Positions 45,173 to 53,492 of a stretch of DNA of 64,000 nucleotides are shown in pieces. The notes under the pieces are model-generated. The model did no database searches, had not been told where the DNA came from, and worked only from the letters and a program-made list of their open reading frames with translations. Origin of the DNA: an uncultured Muribaculaceae bacterium (GTDB lineage: Bacteria; Bacteroidota; Bacteroidia; Bacteroidales; Muribaculaceae); contig CAJUPZ010000006.1 in the NCBI GenBank assembly GCA_910588065.1, positions 1-64,000 on the forward strand. The letters run 5' to 3'. Every line of letters starts with the position of its first letter. Positions within the stretch are counted from its first letter, which is position 1. Made by a program: the position numbers and the translations under genes.

Positions 45173-46021
45173 TCAGTCGATGCTGGTTATGGTGAGCGTC
45201 TGTCCGCTGTCAAGAGCCTGCTTGATCTCTTTTTTCCCTTTCTCCACTTTGCAGAGAGAAATATCGGGTCCTTGCACCTCCTCTATCTTTATCTTGCCGA
45301 TTTTATGCTCGGTAGCGCGCCCTGCGGCTTCGCCGACAACACAGACATTGAAGTGGAGCCCTCTGAAAATACCGTTGTCAGAGCCAAGGTCAATATACAC
45401 TTCATTGGTTTTGTCTTTCTTTTCCGATGCCTTGTCAACAATCTGCGCGTAGAGTGGGAACAGATTGTTGTAGTATTTCACAACTCTGCCTTGCAGGAGA
45501 TTGAGAGCGGCTTCGATAGCAGCCGCCTCGGAATCAAAGTGGTGGTAATCGCCACCGCCGGTAAATTTCTGAGTCCAGGTTTGCCCGGTGGCGGAATCAG
45601 TGAGAGTGAGCGAGATACCCACAGATGCATAATGGTCGGTAAAGGTTTTCTTGACAACCTTGCCCTTGGAGTTTTTCGACTCGGTGGTCCTGGTTTTTGT
45701 CCACGTGTTGATGTTTACCGCCTCCCCGCTGAGGGTGAACCGGCCAGCACCCTCTACAGGCGACAACCGGCGCACATCTGAGAAAGCGGTGCGGACAACA
45801 GCATTGATATGGGGCACAACCTCCGGATGGCGGTTGTTTGAGCTCTGGCCGGCAGCCACTTGCGCGATAGTGCCCAAAAGAGAGCCCACTGAGTTGCTGT
45901 TTGTCGGTTCGGTATATGTAAGCTGATCAATATGCAGACTAAACACCTCATTATCGTTTTGAGCGAATGAGGAAATTGACATACAGGCAATTAATGCAAC
46001 TGCCACTAAAATTTTTCTCAT
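45173..46021 (-). CDS. Exported CsgG-like protein
   Basis: The 282-aa product has a Sec signal peptide (MRKILVAVALIACMSISSFA). The pattern RFTLSGEAVNI, VGISLTLTDSATGQTW, then an Ala-rich helix (AAAIEAALNLLQGRVV) and NLFPLYAQIVD is that of the CsgG/LpoB fold, followed by a small beta domain (VYIDLGSDNGIFRGLHFNV). CsgG relatives form outer-membrane secretion channels or regulate envelope machines. No Cys follows the signal peptide, so it is not a lipoprotein. It lies between a beta-rich secreted protein gene (15 bp) and the large lipoprotein gene (75 bp). The fold call is inference. Confidence 0.6.
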   Translation of the reverse strand: MRKILVAVALIACMSISSFAQNDNEVFSLHIDQLTYTEPTNSNSVGSLLGTIAQVAAGQSSNNRHPEVVPHINAVVRTAFSDVRRLSPVEGAGRFTLSGEAVNINTWTKTRTTESKNSKGKVVKKTFTDHYASVGISLTLTDSATGQTWTQKFTGGGDYHHFDSEAAAIEAALNLLQGRVVKYYNNLFPLYAQIVDKASEKKDKTNEVYIDLGSDNGIFRGLHFNVCVVGEAAGRATEHKIGKIKIEEVQGPDISLCKVEKGKKEIKQALDSGQTLTITSID

Positions 46022-46036
46022 ACTGGATGGCGGGGA

Positions 46037-47362
46037 TTATCTTATTAGTTTGCGTCCGTCGGAGGTTATCACTATACCGCGATAGTTTTCATCCACCTCA
46101 ACCCCGAATATGTTGAAATAGCGCACTTTTGAATTAACTACCTTGTCGGCTGAGATATCTTTCACTCCGGAAGTATCATACTCAAAAGGAATAACGACGG
46201 TGCTCTCATACTGTGTCTTGCCGTTGAAGCTGATGCGTAACACCAGGGGCACCGCGCCTTTATACCGGGCCACAACCTCATCTGTCACTGCAGCGAGAGA
46301 CACAGGGAGTTCTGCAGTGTATTGCATCTTTGCATCTGCCCATGCGGGGTCGCTGAACTCAGTAGTTTTTGACTGCTCGAGTAATATGGTTGTCATAAAA
46401 ACGGAATTCTTCTCGGTTCCGGCGTCTGCGGCTATATACGGGTAGCCATACCCCAGTTTCACTTTCAGAGTGGCTTCCGCGTCCTCGCCTACCTTATATT
46501 CGGTTTTATCAAGCGACACATTGACAACGGGCACATCGTTGACAAATGCCTTGAATGTTCGCGAAGCCGGAGCGAAATCCGATGTGAGAGTAAAGATGTA
46601 TTCACCCGGTTCAAGCACTTCATCCACTGCGAGGGGAAGTTCTGCCACTGCTGCGAGTTTAGGCTTGTCTGCATCAAGTTCAAATGTTTCGGTCTGATCA
46701 ACAATTATATTGTTCGGGTCGTTGGCCGGACTCACTGTCCAGCGCAAAGTCTTTTCGCCCTTGACAGTCTCCGGGTCGTAGGGGTAGCCGCTTGTGATGG
46801 TGACTATGGGGCACAGATCGAGGTTGACCTGTGTTGTGGTGTTGGTCACTCTCGTTCCGGCATCGTCCTTGATAATCATAACCTCCTCATATGCAAAGAG
46901 CTCGGGAGTGATACCGGCGTACAGTGTGTATTCACCGCCGCGAGTCACAGCAACGTAAGAGCTGAGCATCGACGAATATCTCTTAACATATTTCATTTTG
47001 GTGAATTCGCTGGCGATATTCTTGTCGTTTCCTCGAATCTCCTCGCCATATGCGTCTTTGATGGTGCAGTATACCGTGGGGTTCTCGGGCGCATCGATTT
47101 GGGAAGGAATCTCCTTGATGTTGAATAAAGTGAACGTGAAGGACTGCACACCCACATGATATCCCTCCCCTTGCCAAAGGTCAACGCTTTCATCCTCAAA
47201 AATTGCCGTGGTGGCAACGCTGACATTCTTCACTGCCAGAAAATCCAGGCTCCCGGGCAATGTGACGCTCTCTTGCGCATTTGCAAAAAGAGATGCGACG
47301 GCAATCATAGCCGTGAGCGCTGACAAGCGACACACTCTCCCTGATGTAAATCTGTAACTCAT
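46037..47362 (-). CDS. Secreted beta-rich protein of unknown function
   Basis: The 441-aa product has a signal peptide (LSALTAMIAVASLFANA) and then strand-rich, Ig-like sequence without recognised catalytic motifs. The C-terminus (SKVRYFNIFGVEVDENYRG, then an ITSDGRKLIR end) resembles the short tail found on many secreted Bacteroidales proteins, sometimes read as a sorting or anchoring tail. It shares an operon with the small lipoprotein gene upstream (16 bp) and the CsgG-like gene downstream (15 bp). Function is unknown. Confidence 0.7.
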   Translation of the reverse strand: MSYRFTSGRVCRLSALTAMIAVASLFANAQESVTLPGSLDFLAVKNVSVATTAIFEDESVDLWQGEGYHVGVQSFTFTLFNIKEIPSQIDAPENPTVYCTIKDAYGEEIRGNDKNIASEFTKMKYVKRYSSMLSSYVAVTRGGEYTLYAGITPELFAYEEVMIIKDDAGTRVTNTTTQVNLDLCPIVTITSGYPYDPETVKGEKTLRWTVSPANDPNNIIVDQTETFELDADKPKLAAVAELPLAVDEVLEPGEYIFTLTSDFAPASRTFKAFVNDVPVVNVSLDKTEYKVGEDAEATLKVKLGYGYPYIAADAGTEKNSVFMTTILLEQSKTTEFSDPAWADAKMQYTAELPVSLAAVTDEVVARYKGAVPLVLRISFNGKTQYESTVVIPFEYDTSGVKDISADKVVNSKVRYFNIFGVEVDENYRGIVITSDGRKLIR

Positions 47363-47378
47363 ACTATCTTTTCAATAA

Positions 47379-47774
47379 TCAGTAGAGGTTCTGTCCCTCC
47401 ACTATATCTAATGTGTAGACAACTTTGCCGGTGTTTACATTGGTGACGGTAAATGTGCCGGAGAAGCTCCACACTTTGTCTTTCAATGACTGAACTGCTT
47501 TTTGGCAACCTTCTGTCACTTTCCGGTCACACTCATTGGTTGAGCCGTTTAAGGTGAAGGGTGAGCCTGACACACCTAATGCCGATTTGAAAGCATTCTC
47601 TACAGTCTGCATTTCTGACAGAGCTGCAAGATTTGAGGAATGGAAATCATCAAAGCCGTAGGAGTAGACAATCTGTCCGGACTCATTGTCATCGTCGCTG
47701 CATGCTGTGAATGCCGCGCCTGCAACTACAACCAGCAGCGCAAGCAGGATTTTTTTCAAAAGATTCTTTTTCAT
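47379..47774 (-). CDS. Small lipoprotein of unknown function
   Basis: The 131-aa product carries a clear lipoprotein signal, KILLALLVVVAGAAFTAC with Cys25 followed by SDDDNES, the acidic start typical of surface-exposed Bacteroidota lipoproteins. The mature part is about 106 residues with GTFTVTNVNTGKVVYTLDI near the end. It resembles nothing I can name. It is the second gene of the operon. Confidence 0.72.
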   Translation of the reverse strand: MKKNLLKKILLALLVVVAGAAFTACSDDDNESGQIVYSYGFDDFHSSNLAALSEMQTVENAFKSALGVSGSPFTLNGSTNECDRKVTEGCQKAVQSLKDKVWSFSGTFTVTNVNTGKVVYTLDIVEGQNLY

Positions 47775-47889
47775 TGTGTGTTAATTAAAGGGGTTACTAA
47801 TATTACATTCTTACAATCAATCATTTAGATGCTGCCGCAATGGGCAGCGGGGTTGTTTCTGGGCAGCGTTGGCTTCGTTTGCCGGAGCG

Positions 47890-48027
47890 TCATGTTGAAT
47901 CGGTTGCAAGCTTAAGCAGGGAAACAATAATGACAATCCCAAGAATGCATGCTATTACCAATGCGATGCCGGATAAAACGGGCAAGCCGGCTTTTACTTT
48001 GTCGATAAACGAATCTTTCTCAAGCAT
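47890..48027 (-). CDS. 45-aa single-pass membrane peptide
   Basis: Short frame from ATG at 48027 to TGA at 47890. The product begins MLEKDSFIDKVKAG, has one strongly hydrophobic helix (PVLSGIALVIACILGIVIIV), and ends SLLKLATDST. It lies directly downstream of a well-formed Bacteroidota promoter and is the first frame of the operon running to 42323. An overlapping plus-strand frame here has no promoter and an unlikely composition. Expression is not proven; function unknown. Confidence 0.6.
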   Translation of the reverse strand: MLEKDSFIDKVKAGLPVLSGIALVIACILGIVIIVSLLKLATDST

Positions 48028-48063
48028 AGTCGTTGGGTTAGTGATGATGTTATTTTCATGGTG

Positions 48064-48098
48064 CAAAGTTAGTGACGGAATGAGGTGTGTGGCAAGGA
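48064..48098 (-). promoter_or_regulatory. Promoter of the secreted lipoprotein operon
   Basis: Minus-strand -7 TAACTTTG (48071-48064) and a -33 CTTG (48096-48093) are 21 bp apart, matching the Bacteroidota promoter. The first start codon is at 48027. Confidence 0.7.
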
Positions 48099-48112
48099 AA
48101 GGCCCGCTGGGT

Positions 48113-48186
48113 TTGTACTCTTTTCAATCATAGCACCCGGAATAAGAGTACAAACGCCGCAGAATTTGTACTCTCACGTGTACTCT
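48113..48186. promoter_or_regulatory. Four-copy TGTACTCT operator-like array between divergent promoters
   Basis: TGTACTCT occurs at 48114-48121, 48167-48174 and 48179-48186, and inverted (AGAGTACA) at 48145-48152. The last two are spaced 12 bp. The array lies just upstream of the -33 of the minus-strand operon, where AraC-type activators bind, and 75 bp from the -7 of the divergent AraC-type regulator gene. Confidence 0.65.
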
Positions 48187-48260
48187 ATTTGATTATAAGC
48201 TGACAGTCAACATAATAACACACCGGAGTGTCGACCCATATATTTACCATATCATAGCAC

Positions 48261-48287
48261 TTGAATACGGTTTTTCTGCTAATTTTG
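48261..48287 (+). promoter_or_regulatory. Promoter of the TPR/AraC-type regulator gene
   Basis: TAATTTTG at 48280-48287 fits the -7 consensus, with TTG at 48261. The ATG at 48292 follows immediately, predicting a leaderless or near-leaderless transcript. Confidence 0.55.
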
Positions 48288-48291
48288 CAGT

Positions 48292-49947
48292 ATGAAACAC
48301 CGATATATATTATTCCTGATATTGTGTTTAGCCTTTACGCCGGGTGGCTATGCGGCCTCATCGGTCAACTCGGATTTGGCTCAGACGCTGCGTGCCCGAA
48401 TCGTTGATGCCCCCGATTCGGTGATTGCCGTATTGGATAAGATTGAGGCGCAGAAAAATCCGACGCTTCCGGCTTACCAAATCAATCTGTTGCGGGGAAT
48501 AGCATACAATGAGAAACGGATGATGTCGTTGGTGGAACGATATGCGCTGAGAGCTCTTGACTCCGATTCTATTGCGTCTCACCCAAAGGAGCACCTCAAT
48601 GCGCTGACTCTTCTTTCCGTAGCGCAGGCTTTCTTCGGCAACTGCCGGGGAAGCATTGAAACATCCATCAAGGCGATTGAATTGGCCCGGAAGCAGGAAA
48701 ATAAAGCCGCCGAATACAACATTCTCACTACAATGGCAAAAACCTCATTTACAATGGGGGAGCGAAATCAGGCATACAGGTATCTCGACAGAATTATTTC
48801 AGACGGCTCGGAATCAGCTGATGTCCGGGAGCTTGCCAATGTATCTGCCGCCTATGGTGTCAAGATAGTGGAACTATATGAGGATGACAGATTTGAAGAG
48901 GGGCTGAGTGAAGGGAAAAAGCGCCTGGCTCTTATAGATAAGATTGACAAAGCGGGCGGAAGTCCCTCTGGATTTACAGACCGGCAGCGTGCCTATGCCT
49001 ACGCCCGCATAGCGTCATGCGCCGAACGACTCGGCGAGAAAAGGGTAGCCCGCGAGGCTTACGATGCCTTCATGGCCACTGATTATGCCCGCAATCCTAT
49101 AGGCAAAGCCTATATTATTGATTATCTTCTTGACTCAGGGCAATGGAAAAAGATACTTGAAATAACAGCTCCGATTTATCCGCTGTTTACAGAAACAGAT
49201 ACAATCAATGGCGATTACCATAGCCTGTTGATTTCTGACGGACGGGCTCAGGCCGGTCTTGGCAACTACCGGGAAGCCTATGGCCTGATTCAGCGCGCAG
49301 CGGCAATACAGGATTCTCTGTACATCAGAGAGAAAACTACCCGTGCGCAGGAATTGGCAGCGGTATTCGCTATTAATGAAAAGGATATGGCTCTTGTCAA
49401 CGAACAGGCAAAATCCCGACGCAGGCACATATTGCTCATCGCATCCTGCGGCATCGCAGTGCTTATCCTTATTATACTTATATTGGTGTCAAGGGCATAT
49501 CGTGTATCTCTGAGGCAGCATCGCTTGGCGGCTAAACGCATTGACGAGCTAATCGCTCAGCAGCCGCTTGATGCGGATGCGACTCCCGACAGCCGGAAAG
49601 ATTACTCGCTTTTTGCCGATATGCAGTCGAAAATCATCAGTGAGTCTCTTTTTAAATCTCCCGATTTCAACCGCGACAGCATAGCGGAGGCTACCGGATT
49701 AAGCCGGGCGAAAGTATCTCAGCTGATTGGACAATTCTCAAGTCTGTCTCCCGGCGAGTACATCAATAAACTGCGTGTGGAATACTCTGTGAAGCTGATT
49801 AAGGAGCATCCCGAGTGGACCATCGACGCAATAGCCGAGAGCTGCGGATATGTGCGCAGAGCCACATACTACAGTCACTTCAATAAATTCTTTGGACTGT
49901 CTCCGGCTCAATACAGAAAAGAACAGAGCAAAACTGTCAATCCGTAA
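48292..49947 (+). CDS. Membrane-bound TPR sensor with AraC-type DNA-binding domain
   Basis: The 551-aa product has a signal peptide (ILFLILCLAFTPGGYAA), a helical TPR periplasmic region (about 25-365), one transmembrane helix (ILLIASCGIAVLILIILILV, about 380-400), and a cytoplasmic AraC-type double helix-turn-helix (about 440-545, with EATGLSRAKVSQLIGQFS and WTIDAIAESCGYVRRATYYSHFNKFFGLSPAQYRK). This one-protein sensor-regulator form is common in Bacteroidales. It is divergent from the secreted lipoprotein operon and the shared DNA holds repeated TGTACTCT sites, so it probably controls that operon and itself. The signal is unknown. Confidence 0.87.
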   Translation: MKHRYILFLILCLAFTPGGYAASSVNSDLAQTLRARIVDAPDSVIAVLDKIEAQKNPTLPAYQINLLRGIAYNEKRMMSLVERYALRALDSDSIASHPKEHLNALTLLSVAQAFFGNCRGSIETSIKAIELARKQENKAAEYNILTTMAKTSFTMGERNQAYRYLDRIISDGSESADVRELANVSAAYGVKIVELYEDDRFEEGLSEGKKRLALIDKIDKAGGSPSGFTDRQRAYAYARIASCAERLGEKRVAREAYDAFMATDYARNPIGKAYIIDYLLDSGQWKKILEITAPIYPLFTETDTINGDYHSLLISDGRAQAGLGNYREAYGLIQRAAAIQDSLYIREKTTRAQELAAVFAINEKDMALVNEQAKSRRRHILLIASCGIAVLILIILILVSRAYRVSLRQHRLAAKRIDELIAQQPLDADATPDSRKDYSLFADMQSKIISESLFKSPDFNRDSIAEATGLSRAKVSQLIGQFSSLSPGEYINKLRVEYSVKLIKEHPEWTIDAIAESCGYVRRATYYSHFNKFFGLSPAQYRKEQSKTVNP

Positions 49948-49966
49948 GATAGGCCGGAATTTTCAT

Positions 49967-50026
49967 TTTGGCAGTCTTATGGATTTTTCGTAATTTTGCA
50001 ACAGCGGTTACAGTAACAGCCGTTGC
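49967..50026 (+). promoter_or_regulatory. Promoter and start-site palindrome of the alkyltransferase gene
   Basis: -33 TTTG (49967-49970) and -7 TAATTTTG (49991-49998) are 20 bp apart. Immediately downstream, GCAACAGCGGTTAC and GTAACAGCCGTTGC form a 29-bp imperfect palindrome (12 of 14 paired) centred at 50012 over the expected transcript start, a good position for a repressor. Confidence 0.6.
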
Positions 50027-50066
50027 AGTAATTTTATATACCTTTGATTTAGAAATAAACGGCGCT

Positions 50067-50660
50067 ATGACACACAGCTTCCCTGACTCCGGCAATCACC
50101 CCTGCTGCCAAGTGGTCATCAGACGGATGACCCCTGACGAGCATGGCAATACCCTCGCCATAAACTACAGCTTCGCCGCGTCACCTTTCGGCGAACTGCT
50201 CATCGCATCTACACCAAAAGGTATATGCTCACTGGAGTTTGCCGACAACCGTACTGATGCCGTCGACTCATTAAAGAGGCGCTATCCCCAAGCCATCATC
50301 ACCGCGATGCAGGACGATATGCACCGCCTTGCATACACCGCCATATTCCGCCCCACGCAAGCATCGACTCCGGTGTATCTTCACATCGCCGGCTCCGATT
50401 TTCAGATGAAGGTTTGGAACACCCTGCTCACTGTACCGCATGGCCACACTGCCCCCTACTCCGGTGTTGCAGCTGCCGCCGGCTGCCCGCGGGCATGGCG
50501 CGCGGTCGGTTCGGCCGTCGGCGCCAATCCTGTTGCGCTGCTGATACCATGCCACCGCGTGGTAACAGCCTCCGGCAAAACAGGAAACTACCGGTGGGGG
50601 GCGCAACGAAAAGCAGCAATCTTACAGTGGGAGCTCACTCACCCGCACACATTATCATAA
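50067..50660 (+). CDS. ogt: Methylated-DNA--protein-cysteine S-methyltransferase
   Basis: Repairs O6-alkylguanine by transferring the alkyl group to its own Cys162 in the active-site motif IPCHRVV. The 197-aa product from ATG 50067 has the usual wedge-helix sequence FQMKVWNTLLTVPHGHTAPYSGVA. The upstream in-frame TTG at 49968 lies inside the promoter and is rejected. There is no Ada-type regulatory domain, so it is the Ogt type. A palindrome at the transcript start suggests repression. Confidence 0.92.
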   Translation: MTHSFPDSGNHPCCQVVIRRMTPDEHGNTLAINYSFAASPFGELLIASTPKGICSLEFADNRTDAVDSLKRRYPQAIITAMQDDMHRLAYTAIFRPTQASTPVYLHIAGSDFQMKVWNTLLTVPHGHTAPYSGVAAAAGCPRAWRAVGSAVGANPVALLIPCHRVVTASGKTGNYRWGAQRKAAILQWELTHPHTLS

Positions 50661-50713
50661 CTGGCATCTCTGCTCCGGGAAAAACCGTTTGGCAAACCGC
50701 GCTCATCCACCCG

Positions 50714-50735
50714 GAAAAGTTTTGGAAAACTTTTC
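50714..50735. promoter_or_regulatory. 22-bp perfect palindrome upstream of nrdJ
   Basis: Arms GAAAAGTTTT and AAAACTTTTC flank GG about 210 bp before the nrdJ start. A DnaA-box-like TTATCTACA lies at 50797-50805. Neither matches the NrdR box. They could be operator sites for ribonucleotide reductase control or a terminator of the ogt transcript; nothing decides. Confidence 0.35.
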
Positions 50736-50943
50736 ACACACACCGGATCCAAACCACACCTGATAATCAGCACATTCCACCAACATATCGGAAAACTTAT
50801 CTACATTTTGAAAAATATTTGTGTTCCGATTTGGTGATAATAAAAATTATTGCAAATTTTGCACCGCTGTTATAAAGTTATACCACGGGAAACTGTACTT
50901 TCATATTTTTTCCTAAAAAACTCAATCAGAAATCAAAATAGAA

Positions 50944-53478
50944 GTGGAGAACACTACTTTCACTACAGACGAGGCATTTGACGCCTCCTTGAATTACTTC
51001 GGTGGCGACGAGCTCGCCGCCCGTGTGTGGGTAAGCAAATATGCCCTGAAAGACTCCTTCGGCAACCTCTACGAGAAATCTCCCGCAGACATGCACCGTC
51101 GCCTCGCAAGGGAGATTGCCCGTATTGAAAAGAACTATCCTGACCCCATGAGCAAGCAAGAGGTGTTTGACCTGCTTGACAAATTCCGCTACATTGTGCC
51201 TCAGGGAAGCCCCATGACCGGTATCGGCAACGACTACCAGGTGGCCTCGCTGAGCAACTGCTTCGTGATTGGGCTTGACGGCAAGCCTGACTCATACGGC
51301 GGCGTGATAAAAATCGACGAGGAGCAGGTGCAGCTCATGAAGCGCCGCGGAGGTGTGGGTCACGACCTCTCACACATCCGTCCGAAAGGCACCCCTGTGA
51401 AGAACTCCGCTCTCACTTCAACCGGCCTTGTGCCGTTTATGGAACGCTACTCCAACTCCACCCGCGAGGTGGCGCAGGATGGCCGCCGCGGCGCCCTTAT
51501 GCTCAGCGTCAGCATCAAGCACCCCGACTCCGAGGCATTCATTGACGCCAAGATGACTGAAGGCAAGGTCACAGGAGCCAATGTGTCGGTGAGAATCGAC
51601 GACGACTTCATGAAGGCCGCGATTGCCGGCGAGGAATACCGGCAGCAGTATCCCACAACAGGTGACAACCCTGACATCGTGCGCACAACAGACGCAAAAA
51701 AGATTTGGGAAAAGATTGTTCACAACGCTTGGAAAAGCGCTGAACCCGGTGTGCTGTTCTGGGACACAATCATTCGCGAATCTGTGCCCGACTGCTACGC
51801 CGACCTCGGCTTCCAGACCATATCCACCAACCCCTGCGGCGAGATTCCACTATGCCCTTACGACAGCTGCCGCCTACTTGCGGTGAACCTGTACAGCTAT
51901 GTGGAAAACCCCTTCACCCCGCAGGCCAGATTCAATTTCGACCTCTTTGCCAAGCATATCCGCAAAGCACAGCGGATTATGGACGACATCATCGACCTCG
52001 AAGCTGAGAAAATCGACAAGATTATCGCCAAGATACAGTCCGACCCCGAAACCGAAGAGGTCAAGGCCACCGAGCTGAATCTGTGGAAGAAAATCCGCAC
52101 TAAAACACTGCTCGGACGCCGCACAGGTGTCGGCACCACCGCAGAAGGCGATATGATCGCAGCTCTCGGCCTCCGCTACGGCACCCAGCCAGCAACCGAT
52201 TTTTCCGAGAGTGTGCACAAAGCGCTTGCGCTCGCCGCATACCGTGAATCAGTGGAGCTCGCAAAGCAGCGCGGCGCCTTCGCTATCTACGATGCCGCCC
52301 GCGAGGCCGAAAACCCCTATATCAACCGCCTCAAAGAAGCTGACCCGCAGCTGTATGAGGACATGAAAGTCCATGGCCGCAGAAACATAGCCTGCCTCAC
52401 CATAGCCCCCACCGGCACAACAAGCCTCATGACCCGCACAACAAGCGGCATAGAGCCGGTGTTCATGCCGGTGTACAAACGCCGCCGCAAAATCAACCCC
52501 AGCGACTCCGATGTGAGAATCGACTTTGTTGACGAGAACGGCGATGCCTTTGAGGAATATATCGTGTACCACCCCAAATTCATCACTTGGATGGAGACTG
52601 CCGGCATAGAAGTGCGTCAGGACTACACCCAGGAGCAGATTGATGAACTCGTGGCAAAATCTCCTTATTATAAAGCCACCTCAAACGATGTTGACTGGCT
52701 TGAGAAAGTGAGGATGCAGGGCCGCGTGCAGAAATGGGTGGACCACTCTATTTCCGTAACCATCAACCTGCCTAACGACGTTACCGAAGATCTGGTCAAC
52801 AACCTTTATGTGGAGGCATGGAAATGCGGCTGCAAAGGATGCACGGTGTACCGCGACGGCAGCCGCTCCGGAGTGCTTGTGTCACTGTCGAAAAAGAAAT
52901 CCGACGCCTCAAGCCCCGACACAGCACCGCATATCGCAAAACGCCCCATAGAGCTCGAAGCCGATGTGGTGAGATTCCAGAACAACAAAGAGAAATGGAT
53001 TGCCTTCGTTGGCCTCATTGACGGCAAACCCTACGAAATATTCACCGGTCTGGCCGACGACGAGGATGGCATATTCTGCCCCAAATCAGTGACCCACGGC
53101 AAAATAATCAAAGCGGTTGACGACAAAGGCACCAAACGCTACGACTTCCAGTTTATAAACAAACGTGGCTACAAGACAACCATCGAAGGCCTCAGCGACA
53201 AATTCAATCCCGAATACTGGAACTACGCCAAACTCATCTCCGGTGTGCTCCGCTACGGTATGCCCATCGACCAGGTGCTGAAACTTGTCGGAGGCCTTGA
53301 GCTTGACAGCCAGAGCATCAACACTTGGAAAATGGGTGTTGAGCGCGCTCTCAAGAAATACCTGCCGAACGGCACCCAGGCAAAGGGCCAGAAATGCCCC
53401 AACTGCGGCAATGAAACTCTGATTTATCAGGAAGGCTGCCTGATCTGCACATCCTGCGGCACTTCCAAATGCGGATAA
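50944..53478 (+). CDS. nrdJ: Adenosylcobalamin-dependent (class II) ribonucleotide reductase
   Basis: Reduces ribonucleotides to deoxyribonucleotides with a cobalamin-derived radical, without oxygen. The 844-aa product starts at GTG 50944, as no in-frame ATG lies nearby upstream. It has LSNCFVIGLDG (first redox Cys), the radical and acid-base core NPCGEIPL, APTGTTSLM, and a C-terminal zinc-ribbon tail CPNCGNETLIYQEGCLICTSCG. The tail is a known variant of long NrdJ proteins. No NrdR box is visible. It is followed by malQ after 14 bp, which may be co-transcribed. Confidence 0.94.
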   Translation: MENTTFTTDEAFDASLNYFGGDELAARVWVSKYALKDSFGNLYEKSPADMHRRLAREIARIEKNYPDPMSKQEVFDLLDKFRYIVPQGSPMTGIGNDYQVASLSNCFVIGLDGKPDSYGGVIKIDEEQVQLMKRRGGVGHDLSHIRPKGTPVKNSALTSTGLVPFMERYSNSTREVAQDGRRGALMLSVSIKHPDSEAFIDAKMTEGKVTGANVSVRIDDDFMKAAIAGEEYRQQYPTTGDNPDIVRTTDAKKIWEKIVHNAWKSAEPGVLFWDTIIRESVPDCYADLGFQTISTNPCGEIPLCPYDSCRLLAVNLYSYVENPFTPQARFNFDLFAKHIRKAQRIMDDIIDLEAEKIDKIIAKIQSDPETEEVKATELNLWKKIRTKTLLGRRTGVGTTAEGDMIAALGLRYGTQPATDFSESVHKALALAAYRESVELAKQRGAFAIYDAAREAENPYINRLKEADPQLYEDMKVHGRRNIACLTIAPTGTTSLMTRTTSGIEPVFMPVYKRRRKINPSDSDVRIDFVDENGDAFEEYIVYHPKFITWMETAGIEVRQDYTQEQIDELVAKSPYYKATSNDVDWLEKVRMQGRVQKWVDHSISVTINLPNDVTEDLVNNLYVEAWKCGCKGCTVYRDGSRSGVLVSLSKKKSDASSPDTAPHIAKRPIELEADVVRFQNNKEKWIAFVGLIDGKPYEIFTGLADDEDGIFCPKSVTHGKIIKAVDDKGTKRYDFQFINKRGYKTTIEGLSDKFNPEYWNYAKLISGVLRYGMPIDQVLKLVGGLELDSQSINTWKMGVERALKKYLPNGTQAKGQKCPNCGNETLIYQEGCLICTSCGTSKCG

Positions 53479-53492
53479 CCCACTGAACTGTC

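Larger units (their letters stand above)
47775..48291. other. 517-bp intergenic region of the lipoprotein operon and its regulator
   Basis: Contains the 45-aa frame, both promoters and the TGTACTCT array, all listed separately. The remaining 115 bp between the 45-aa frame and the small lipoprotein gene show no terminator. Confidence 0.6.

Noticed and set aside
46037..47362. Type IX secretion C-terminal signal on the beta-rich secreted protein
   Set aside because: The tail resembles a common Bacteroidales C-terminus, but no T9SS component is in the window and the motif is too short to call.
47840..48133. Plus-strand 97-codon frame between the lipoprotein operon and its regulator
   Set aside because: It overlaps the better minus-strand 45-aa membrane peptide and its promoter in antisense, has no promoter of its own and no plausible domain.
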